Shown here one piece after another: positions 45,300 to 55,641 of a DNA stretch of 64,000 nt. The number at the start of each line of letters is the position of its first letter. The first letter of the stretch is position 1. Source of the DNA: Sorghum bicolor (lineage: Eukaryota; Streptophyta; Magnoliopsida; Poales; Poaceae); assembly GCF_000003195.3 (NCBI RefSeq), contig NC_012876.2:60134407-60198406 (forward strand), given 5' to 3'. A program made the position numbers and the translations under genes. The notes beneath the pieces were generated by a model. That model saw nothing but the letters and a program-made list of their open reading frames with translations. It searched no databases and was not told where the DNA came from.

Positions 45300-47612
45300 G
45301 GGCTGTGTTACATATGTTTTTCTTTTTATTTCATTTTACTGAGAGCGACATTTGTTGGAATTTGGTGCGCGTGTGTGGCATAGCTTTTGGAGTAGGTTCA
45401 AAGGTATTGATTTTGTAAACTGTGTGAATGTGATAGTCAACATTTTCTCACACCTTGAAGAAGAGAATAGTTTATCTTGCTTTTGTATCTTAGTGCAGTC
45501 AGTTTACTGGCTTTATTTCTTCATCGAGTAAATAAGCATGGCTTGTTTACCAACCTGATATATTAATTTGCTGTTTTTCAAATATCAAGCACCGGAATGC
45601 AACCCAACCATAAAGCAAACTGAAAATGTGACTATGCTAGGCGGTGGCCGGACCATGCCACAATAAATACATCACTGAATATCTGGATCGATTCTTCTTG
45701 TAAGGTTGTAACATGGCCAAATGTCTATGCTTTCACGAGAGCTTGGTGAAACCTTGATAGTACTGCATACAGTATCACATTATTCCTGGACCACTTGAGA
45801 GGGCCTGTGATTGGGCAGGACATACAGATGCGGATCTGAGTGAAAAGTGGGAAATGCCTTTGCTTTTGTTCTTATGTGGGACACTTTTGGCCTGCTGTTC
45901 GTTGTAGACCTCGCTGCATTGAGCTGGAGTGAATCCCTAAAGGCAAATCATAATGCTGCTGCTGAACTCTAGTCATTTTATTACTTGTCGTAATGCTGGA
46001 TGGTGGCATGGTGTGGGTACTTGAGCTTTTCAGTCACGGATAGGTGGTTGTTACTGACTGTCCTCTTTGTGGGGTTCTGGAGGGGACTCACAGTAGACTG
46101 GATGGTAGTATTACTTGTACCCCCCTTTGAACTGATTGGTCACTCATCTCAGTGGATTTTTGCTTCCTTTGTGATGGATCGAATTCGAATGGCCCAGGTT
46201 ATTATGTGAGGGAGGGTGTATGCATCTGTGGGCAATGGATCTGATCTGATAATGCTGCTATGCCATGGAGAGCCACGTGCCCTCCGGCAACGCCAGATGT
46301 ACATGTACTTGTGGAACTGTGAAGCAGTAACACAAGCTGTCTTTGGCTCTGAACTGTTTTCAACCTCAGTGGCATGTTTCTGAACGTGAAATGATAGTTT
46401 CTGGCGCCACACGTAGGCGACCTTGTGCTTGTTTAATTTCCCTGTCTTTTGATTCAGAGTATGTATGTATGTGTTGATTACCGTTTGATTGAGGCATCAG
46501 CACCGAGCTGGGGTATGTGTTGTTCTGCTAGGGGAAGTAAGGCGTGGCATCCTTGTCTGTGTTGAGCTGTTATGTGCTTGCTTCCAGTTGTATATCACAG
46601 CGAGTTGCACAACTGGCACAGTGAGGTCTTGAGTGAGAACTGAAGAATCAGTTGAGCATTTTCTTGGTCTTCGATTTGGTTCTGCTGATGCATGTTGTGA
46701 TATGGCAGCAATGCAATGCAATGCAATGCTAGAGATATTTTCAATGTTGCAGGAGGAGTAAAGAGGCTACAGAGGCACAGACAGACAAACGAAGAGGACG
46801 AGGTTGGATTGGAACATGCAGATGCAGTTCATACAAGGACTGTGGTTCTGGATCCTGCGCTCCTGCCACTGGCGTGGGCCACGGGTGGTTAATATTTTTC
46901 TCTTCGAAAAATCAAATCAGCATCGAAATTCAGCGAGCCGAACAGCATGCATGTAAGACCGATAGTGGGTATGGGCTGTTTTTCAGTTTCGCCGGCGGAT
47001 CACAGTTGGGGCCTCGAAATAATTCAGCCCACTAGTAGCCCATTGTAACAAGAAGCCTGAAATCCTCCCTCCCTCTCGGGACCGACCCTTCCACCCCATA
47101 CCCGACGGCCGCCGGCTCGGGCAGTCCCCGGTCGGGCGCACGGCGCAGAGACGCCTCGAGCGGTCGAGCACTCGACCTCTTTCTTCCTCTCGGTGTGGAT
47201 CCCTGCTCACCTCACGGTGCTCCGTGCTCGAGGCTCGACCCCACCCAGGCACCCACCCACGCCCGCCTCGGCGCCTTGCCGCCTTGGCCGCCGCCCGTAA
47301 GGCAGCACCGCAGAGGCTGGCTGCCGGCAGCCAGCGCCGCTCACCCAGCGCGCGCACGCGTGCGGCGTGCACAGCAGGGGCCGCGAGCCGCTCGTCGGCG
47401 CACCCAGCCGGGCGTGGAGCCGCGGAGGCGAGGGCAGCAGGTACGACGGCGCACGGCGGCCAGCAGGTACGGTGGTACCACGGTGCCGCATCCCTTCCCT
47501 GTATCTCGAATTTCATGCATCGTCTAAGTGTCAGTGTGCGTGTTTGTCTTTGTCTTTTTTTTTTTATTGTTGTTGTTGCATTTGTCAGGATTCCTGACTC
47601 AGGAAGTGAGCA
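45300..47612 (+). other. Interval between SOSEKI and the hAT-derived gene
   Basis: The first part should hold the SOSEKI 3' untranslated region. No other gene is supported. Around 46705-46730 ATGCA units repeat (CAATGCAATGCAATGCAATG). From about 47050 the DNA is GC-rich and probably forms the promoter and leader of the downstream gene, with a possible leader intron ending in a pyrimidine-rich tract near 47560. I looked here for a left hAT terminus and did not find one. Confidence 0.4.
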
Positions 47613-50014
47613 ATGTCGACTCCTGGTGGTTCTAGTGGATCTCAAGCTGCTGCTGCTGCTTCTGTGTGTTCTCGTCCTCAAACTTGTGCACGTGTTGGTG
47701 CCAGTTCAGTGACACCACCATCCGATTCAGAAGCACCGCCATCCGACTCTGTAGGTAATACTGATGCGTTAGAGGTAGAAGATGATGTTCCTGTTGGTAG
47801 TAAGAGGAAGTTAAGGTCTGAAGTTTGGGAAGAGTTTGATTTGATTAATGTGAATGGGATTTGGAAAGCAGAACGCCATTGGTGTGAAAAACATTTAGAT
47901 GGGGTAACAAGAAATGGGACAACTCACTTGAAGAATCACCTTGCAGTATGTCAGGATAGAGCTACTAGAAAAGATTTAGAACAGTCCACTCTTAAGTTGT
48001 CAGCAAACCCACAAGATGGCACAATCACATTAAAGAATTGCGTATTTGATCAAGATGCTGCTAGGAAAGAACTTGCCCTAATGATTGTTGTCCATGAGTA
48101 TCCTCTTTCCATGGTGGACCATGTTGGATTTCGCAGGTTTTGTGCTGCATTGCAGCCAGCATTCGAGGTAATGTCTAGAGACACAATTAGGAAGATTATC
48201 TTGGATATGTATCGAGTGCAGAAACAATCTATGGTGAATTATATCAAGAAATTGAGTTCTCGTGTTGCTGTTACTACGGAATTGTGGACAGCAAACCACC
48301 AGAGGAAAGGTTACATGGCAGTTACAGCTCATTTTCTAGATGATGATTGGAAGCTAAAAAGTTTTCTTATTAGGTAACAATAAATCACAACATGTCTATA
48401 AGTTTATTTTGTGTTCTTGTATTATGCATTCTGTACTATTACTTATGATATTTTATTGTTGTAGGTTTATTTATGTTCCAGCACCACATACAACAGAGGT
48501 TATGACTGATGTTCTTCATGAAGTTCTCCTAGATTGGCATATTGAGAGGAATCTGTCCGCTATAACTCTTAACAACTGTAGTGTCAATGACAAACTCATG
48601 AAGGATATGATTGGCACCGACGGTGATGACCTTGCAAAGAGCAAGGCTGCTATCGAAGGCAAGTTTGCTAGAGAAGGGATGCACTGTGCTGCACATATTT
48701 TAAATCTGATTGTGAAAGATGCAATGAGTGTCATGGAGAAGGAAATTGAGAGTGTGCGTGATAGTGTTGCATACTGGTCGGCCACTCCTGAAAGACACGA
48801 GGAGTTTGAGAAGATGGCAGCACAGATGAAAGGAAAATATGAAAAAAGAATTGCTCTTGATTGTAAAACTAGATGGAACTCTACTTATATTATGCTTAGC
48901 ACTGCACTAATATACCAAGATGTTTTTGAGCACCTTGCTTCTAGTGCTCCATCTGTTCCAGCTGAAGATGATTGGAAGTTTGCTAGAGAGCTTTGTGATA
49001 GGTTAAAGGTGTTCTATGATGTAACTAAACTACTGTCAGGCACTAAATTTGTCACAGCCAATCTTTTCTTCCCCAAAATCTGCAACATTCTTTTGGTTAT
49101 TAGGAAGTGGCAAAGCAGTGATATTCCTAAGGTAGAAGAAATGTCTATTAAAATGAAAGAGAAATTCAACAAGTATGGGTCAGATGTGCATCGTTTGATG
49201 GCTATTGCTGCTGTCCTAGATCCTAGGTATAAATTACAACTGTTGAATGCTCTTTTCCTCAAAATTCATGGGTTAGAAAGTGTAGCTATGGAAGCTGTCA
49301 ACAAAGTGAAAGACTTGTTATACAATCTGGTTTTGGAATACCAAGATTCTATGGAGGATGTTGCCACAAAAGATGGTGCTCAAACTAGACCAAGTGCTCC
49401 TACTACGGATGATGAAGATTGGACTGACACTTTTGATGATTACATGTCCAAACAGCCAGCCGTGACCTCCACTTATTTGCGAAGAGAGTTAGATTTGTAC
49501 TTGGAAGAGCCACTGCTGCCTAGGACACAAGAGTTGGATATCATTCAGTGGTGGCAACATGCAGGGCTCAAATACCCAACGTTACGAAAAATTGCACGTG
49601 ATGTCCTTGCGATTCCTGTGACAATGGTGACATCCGAATCAGTCTTTAGTACCAATGGGAGAATAATTAGTCCACATCGTAGTAGGCTTGCACCATCAAT
49701 GATAGAAGCACTTATGTGTATGCAAGCATGGTCTCATGCCGACATGTTAGGTAAGTGTAATTTATGTGCTCTTCATTTCGTATAAGTTATAATAATACTA
49801 ATTTGTGTATATTATATCAATGCAGGGTCTCAGTCCACTTTTATTGGTGCTTTGATGACTTGTCTTGATGAAAAAGATGAAGAAATGGTATTGCTGTTGT
49901 TTGCTTTTGTATTCAACTTGTGAATTTACAATGCATTCATCATTCAAGTAATAAGCTATTCTTTCTATTTTTATTTCACAGGATGAAGATGATTCCAGCA
50001 TATTTGATGAATGA
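47613..50014 (+). CDS. hAT-transposase-derived protein (SLEEPER-like), intact frame
   Basis: Exons 47613-48373, 48465-49750, 49826-49887 and 49982-50014 give 713 residues with no stop or frameshift. In order: a Ser-rich N-terminus; a BED-type finger at about residues 83-113 (WKAERHWCEKHL, NGTTHLKNHLAVC); the RNase H-like transposase core; the CKTRWNSTYIML motif; and the C-terminal hAT dimerisation region (LDIIQWWQHAGLKYPTLRKI, TSESVFSTNGRIISPHRSRL). Several key residues are changed. The BED finger has Arg88 at the first expected Cys. The usual TTDxWT motif is TTELWT (Glu223). ITxDN is ITLNN (Asn290). The third acid, in TSESVF, is kept. This favours a domesticated DNA-binding protein or a recently dead transposase over an active one. 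A right-end-like terminus lies at 50678-50692; no left one was found. Confidence 0.93.
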
Positions 50015-50856
50015 TGAACTCACAAGCGAAGATGAATGCTTCATGCCTCCAATTGCCTACCTATTTGATCCAGAAAACTCCTCTCTGTAATAATGTTCTG
50101 TTATTTGTTTGGAGGATTATGGATGCTGACTTGCGCTGTTTTGAACTTGTATTGAACTTGGAGTGCTTTTACCTGTGTGGTGTTGCTCTTATTTGTAAAA
50201 TCTCAACTCTATGTATGACTGTATTGTGCATTCTGGAATCTGGACTAATCCTGCATGTTCTCATGTTCTGGTTCTGCATGGACTGGTCTGGACATATTCT
50301 CATGTTCTGTTGCTGCTAGTACTTGTACTTTCATGGTCTATAATTTTATATCTTGTTGGAATAGTTTATCTATTTCGTGTTCTGTTGCAAAGCTATTGTT
50401 CGTTTGGCTGATAAGCTATAGCAGAAAGTACTGTTGACTGATTTATTGTGAGAGAAAAACACTGCTGAATGACTGATTTTCATGTACTGTTACAATCTTT
50501 GCTGTTTTTTTGAAAAAAATTCAGGTTTCGGATGATCCATCGGATTTTGGGTATTTGCTGGGTTTGATTTTGGGGATGCATTTCCACCAGAATTGTTGTT
50601 CGGGGGTGGATTTGGGTTTGAAGTTCAGGTTTCGGTTTTAAGGTACGGAGACTTCACCCGATCTCAATCTATCTGTCCGGTTGCCATCCTTAAACACGGT
50701 CCAAACAGGGGTGTCTGTTTTTTTTTTGCAAGAATAGGATGAACCATTTCTCTATTAGGCCGGATGATGACTGATGAGAGTGGATGAGATGAGATAGTTG
50801 GCTAGTTATATCCACTATTTAAGCATAACAATTGTTGAAGAATGAAGTGACACTTA
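50015..50856. other. 3' flank of the hAT-derived gene with a candidate hAT right terminus
   Basis: It probably contains the 3' untranslated region, then foldback family Q copy 3 (50398-50475). At 50678-50692 the sequence CCGGTTGCCATCCTT, read inward as AAGGATGGCAACCGG, has the look of an hAT terminal inverted repeat. It follows a run of GGTTTCGG/GGATTTTGGG motifs, as many hAT ends do. No matching left end or 8-bp duplication was found. Confidence 0.45.
50398..50475 (+). repeat. Foldback repeat, family Q copy 3
   Basis: GTTCGTTTGGCTGATAAGCT at the left and the core CTGATTTATTGTGAGAGAAA match copies 1 and 2. The right end is truncated. Confidence 0.55.
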
Positions 50857-51436
50857 GCATCTCCAACGGTTTTGCAAATGGGCTTTGCATTCTTGTTTTT
50901 GCAAAAAAGTCTTTAAAACTTCTATTCAACGATTTAATAAATGGCCTTTGTATTTTGGTTAACTTGGCAAATTTCTGGCCAGGTTTGACATATATGCCAA
51001 CCGTGTATTGCGCTTGGCATTGCATAGCCCCGTGCGTGGTTCCTCTGCTGCCATCGTTTTCTTTCGGCAGATCTTTCGAATTCTGCACATCTCTAGGCAT
51101 CAACGCCGGCTGTGGGGGAGGCGATCTTCATCAATTCGGTTGTGGGGGAGGTACATACGTCATGGCCATGGATTCATCCTTTCAGTATGTGCATCGGGTT
51201 TCCATGGTGCCTAGGGTTTGTGTGTTGGTGCCGGCTGTTGCTTGGACCTTAGAGTCGACTACGCAAAGAAATTTTTCGCCTGAAAAAATAACCGTTGGGT
51301 CCACACTTTGGGTTTTGCCAAATCAATTTTGCCAAACCATTGGAGGTAACTTTTTTTTCTCCTCTCTATATTGATTTGAGACTTGGCAAACTCCATGTTT
51401 TGTCAAAGATAAAATGCAAAACCGTTGAAGATGCTC
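50857..51436. mobile_element. 580-bp PIF/Tourist-like element
   Basis: Terminal inverted repeats GCATCTCCAACGGTTTTGC (left) and GCAAAACCGTTGAAGATGCTC (right), with one mismatch and a short left-end deletion. A perfect TTA duplication lies outside (50854-50856 and 51437-51439). Its termini are related to those of the MITE at 21804. The internal frames show no transposase motif. Confidence 0.75.
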
Positions 51437-51439
51437 TTA

Positions 51440-53219
51440 AATAGATTAAGACTACATGGAGGCGGGCCGACCTGTATAGGTATAGGCATCGTTGTATTCC
51501 AACTTGCAACCGAATCATGGCCTATTCCAAACATTTGTGTTCAAAAAACAATCCTGGCCCGTTTTTCACTTGGGCCCAGCCCTGCTTCATCTTCAGATGG
51601 CCATTGGGCAAGGCTCAAGGAGCCGCCTCCTGCCCTTGTATCTTCGACGCTCATGCCATTATTTCTATGCTGGATGCTGCATCCATCCCTTGCTAATGGA
51701 TTTTGTGAGAGGTGTGAAGCCAACTTACTCCTACTAATTTTGCATCCAGCAAGGATATATCCTGAATGGGAACAAGCTTGATGCAAGGGGAGGGGGAGGG
51801 GGGGGGGGTGCGCTTCTGGGCACTCCTCCTGAGGATTGGAGCTTTGATTCATTGATCTCATTATCGATGATCGCGTAGAGAAAAATCAGACATACATGAA
51901 GAATCAAGGATTGGAGATGATGAATCCTCATCCTATATTATACCCAATGATGCAATTGTCAGTGTTCTTTCATTTTTTTAGATACGTTTTGGGCTGATTT
52001 TGAACATTAGATCTTGCGGCATATCCAATATTTTGAGGGTTGATACTTGGAATCAGCATAAGGACTATAATTTAGCTTCAGTGTCCAACAGGGCTATGTT
52101 CTGCATCGAGTAAAGGCACATGGAGAAGATGGTGAAAGAATTTGGATAAAATATTATCTTTTTTATTTTGGATTTTTTTCTTGTGCAGTTTGGGAATATA
52201 TTGTTCTGAGTTTTGATATAGTTCTCCTTCCCTTCGGGGAAAAAATGTGCACATATTTTAATATACAAATTTTGTTATCTTTGAGCAACACATTGTTTGA
52301 TCATATGAAAAGTTTATACAACAAAAGTAGTTATCTTGATGTTGTATCTAGAAATACTTTTAAATAATGAAACTTTATTGCCATAAACTATATATTATGA
52401 GAGAGAAACTAGGGGTTAAACCGTTGAAGTGTGATATTGAAGACCACATCAAGTTGAATATGCTTTTTATTTATTTATTTTGGGGGGTGGGGGTGGGGGG
52501 AGTGTGCCGGGAGAGGGGAGGAGGGAAATAATATAATCCGACAATGAAGAAGGCTGTTCCGTCACTGAATCTGAACTGTGTTGGAAGCCACACTGGAGAA
52601 CTATTTGCAGCGTGGAACGCTTTGTGGACAGCAGAGTAGCTAGAAGCTAGTAGTACTCTGTATAGTAGTAGTTGTATACTAATGTACTATCTTGTTGAAT
52701 CCTATTCTGTTTTTCAGTTTCATTATTTTAGGGGTAATAAAGTAGTCATGCTTGCAGCATTAAGTTTTCTTCATCAGAGGCTAACATCAACACACATGCC
52801 TCCTCTTTGAACACACCAATCAATTAATATTGACGTACACACTGACGAGATGATCATGCATATACGCATGCTCGTTCCAAACAATCCTAGCTAGCTACGT
52901 ACGTACGAATTAAAAAAGCAGGTCGTGATCAAAGTCGTAATGACCTGCCGTCGTCTGCTCGCTCACCACACACACACACAATAGTACTAATGCATATACG
53001 TAGGTAGCAGCATACATACATACATACATGCCTGAAATCAACAAGGAAAACCTCAAAAGAAGACTAACTGACAATAATACTGGATCGGATCTTATGGCTG
53101 CTCCAATCCATGATGAGTTCGTGCAGAGCCGCAGCATGGCAGCCTCATGAATCGTACGCATGCAGCCTCTGATCTCTCCATGCTGCACCACAAATTTAGG
53201 ATTCATCCATCTCGATAGG
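51440..53219. other. Gene-free stretch with two long G-rich tracts
   Basis: No supported gene. G-rich tracts at 51787-51808 and 52482-52500 could form G-quadruplexes on the plus strand. The part next to 53219 should hold the WAT1 3' untranslated region, which carries a short CA repeat (52966-52979) and CATA repeats. Confidence 0.4.
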
Positions 53220-55434
53220 TCAGACGTTGTCGGTGGAGGTGGAGGACGGCAGCAGCAGAGGCTGCGTGACGGCCGCCGACGCCGCCGCCTTGCTCCGGAT
53301 GCCACCACCACCGCCGCCGCCGGCCGCAAGGAGCCCCTCGCGGTCGCCGGCGCCGGAGACGACGAGGGCGGCGGCGGCGTCCCTGGCGATGCGCGCCCTC
53401 TCCTCGCTCTTGCCCCAGAGCACGAGGTAGAGGCCGGCGATGATGAGCACGGCGCCGATGATGCCGCCCAGGTAGAACTTCTCGCCCAGGGTGAGCGACG
53501 CCATGATTGCCACCACCAGCGTCTGCACCGGCTGGTACACCGCCACGAACACCGGACCACCGCGGTCGATGCACCAGATCTGCACCGCGAACGCCACCCC
53601 CGACGCGATGAACCCCTGCATGCATGCACCCTCTGGATGGTTAGGACTTTATTTGGGGCCAATTAAGAACAACAATATATAGTCCAAAAGGTTGTTTATT
53701 TGCTTCAGGGGATCGGATCTGATGATGATCGATAAACAAACAACTAGTTAATTAACCCAGCTAGCCAGCAGCTTTTCAGTTGATAATAATGTATACAGAA
53801 TATGAATGAAAAAGGCGTCATTTGTACAGCTAGCTAGCTATTAGCTTTTTGGTTGTTGCGTGCACCACTTTAGTATACTTTGTGCCTCAGAAATGCACTA
53901 CTACTCTGTCTATGTCTCCATCACATGACAGGTGCCTGACGTGGCAAAAATCTCGATCTCATTCTCTTGCTACATGTTTATGTACTTGTGCTGGATAATT
54001 GAGTAGTACTACGTACTCCGTATGTACTCAATCCATTTCAAATTGTAAGTAATTTGAGTTTTTTAATATCAAGTTTGACCACTCGTCTTATTCAAAGTTT
54101 TGTACAAAATATCACTTTTTTTTGTATTGGTTTATTAATAAAAGTTCTTCAAAAATGACTTAAATTTGACTATATTTGCACAAATTTTTTAAATAAGACG
54201 AGTTGTCAAACTTAAAGTAAAAAAAGTTAAACGACTTATAATTTGAGATGGAGGGAGTACTATATATATATATGCTACTATAGCCTGCTTGTTTTGAGCA
54301 TTTTGCAATTTTTTTTTCTTACAATAAATTAGGAACAATACTTTTAGTCATGATTTTTTTCTGCCGAGAGAACAGACTTGACGTATTTATACTCACGGCG
54401 TATAGGATTGTGAAGAGCTCGGATCCGGAGTGGAATTTCCAGGCGTCGGCGTCCCTCTCCATGAAGGCGGCGATGACGAGGAACTGGATGACGCCGAAGA
54501 AGCAGGTGTAGGAGGTGACGGAGAGCCGCGCCGGGTACTTCTTCAGCACGGGGGCCTGGAGCACCAGCCAGCCGGACCACGACAGGCAGTGCCCGATCAG
54601 GTACACGCAACCCAGCGTCCAGTTCTTCTCGCCGGCGGCCACGGCCACGGCCACCTGCTGCAGCTGGAGCTTGTCGCCGCCGCCGCCGCCGCCGCTGGGG
54701 CCGAAGATGGTGGGGCCCTTGTAGAGCGTGATGACGGACGCACCCGCCACGCACGCCAGCGTCCCGGCCACCTTGGCCACGCCGTCGCGCCGGTCCAGCC
54801 GGACCTTCTCGATCCGCAGCGCCGCCGCCATGGCGAAGGTGATTGCCGGCACCGAGTTCTGGATCGCCGACGCGAACGTCGGCGACGTGTTGTCCAGCCC
54901 CAGCAGGTAGAACCCTTGGTTCGCCGTGATGCTGATGATGATGATGATGACATCAACCATGCATGCGTATGCGTGCATATATAATTACTACTAGGATTTT
55001 TACTGTATCAGTCATGATCATGATGCAAGCAGGATATATTTTTACCCGCAGAGCGCGAGGAGGAAGAACTGGATGACGAAGTTGAGGGTCAGCTGCGGCC
55101 TGTCCTTCCTGCAGCAGGCAGTTCATAGACAACAACATCATCATCATCATCATCAGCGAGCACGTACAGCAGGCAGGCATTATTCCAGCAAGCAGTGCAA
55201 GCAGTGTGGCCGGGCGGCGTACTTCTCGAGAAAGTAGGCGAAGGGGACGAGGAGGCAGAGCGCGATGATGTTGCGGTAGACGGGGAAGACGAGCTTGCTG
55301 ATGCCCATGTTGAGCGCCAGCCGCGACACCACGTGGAACCCCGCGTAGCCGAACTGCAGCGCCAGCATCGCCACGTGCAGCTGCGCCTTCTCCGGCATGC
55401 CGCACACCCGCCGCCCCTCCCCGGCGTCCGCCAT
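53220..55434 (-). CDS. WAT1: WAT1-type EamA-domain transporter (nodulin MtN21/UMAMIT family)
   Basis: Exons in coding order 55223-55434, 55046-55108, 54397-54931 and 53220-53615, giving 401 residues. The family has ten membrane helices in two EamA repeats. Visible helices and loops include HVAMLALQFGYAGFHVVSRL, LVFPVYRNIIALCLLVPFAY, FVIQFFLLALCGITANQGFY, SPTFASAIQNSVPAITFAMA, AGTLACVAGASVITLYKGPT, and in the second half FIASGVAFAVQIWCIDRGGP, VFVAVYQPVQTLVVAIMASL and LGGIIGAVLIIAGLYLVLWG. The second half is very like Arabidopsis WAT1, a tonoplast protein that moves auxin and is needed for secondary walls; that role is inferred by similarity. The C-terminus is a Gly/Ala-rich cytosolic tail. Introns 1 and 2 hold CAT repeats near splice sites, and intron 3 a Stowaway. 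Confidence 0.95.
54027..54257. mobile_element. Stowaway MITE in WAT1 intron 3
   Basis: Ends CTCAATCCATTTCAAATTGT and ATAATTTGAGATGGAGGGAG, with TA on both sides (54025-54026 and 54258-54259). Same subfamily as 22886-23119, in the opposite orientation. Confidence 0.9.
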
Positions 55435-55631
55435 TGTTGCTGCGTGCGCTCTACTTCGCGCGACGACGCCCGGTTGGCGGTTATTACTTGGCCGAGCTAG
55501 ATAGATAGCTAGATAGATAGCTAGCTAGCAAGGCCGATTAACAAAGAAGAGTCAGACAGAGGAAATGAACTATATTCAGGCAAGATCGAGCACCAAGAGT
55601 GAATGGGGAGTGAGTGAGCTCGGAGGGGGTC

Positions 55632-55641
55632 GCTATATAAA
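55632..55641 (-). promoter_or_regulatory. Candidate TATA box of the WAT1 gene
   Basis: GCTATATAAA on the plus strand reads TTTATATAGC on the minus strand, about 200 bp upstream of the ATG at 55434. It could serve either direction, but the known gene lies on the minus strand. Confidence 0.4.

Noticed and set aside
47207..47712. Several 90-230-codon frames on both strands upstream of the hAT-derived gene
   Set aside because: They overlap each other in GC-rich DNA and show no domain; more likely promoter and leader.
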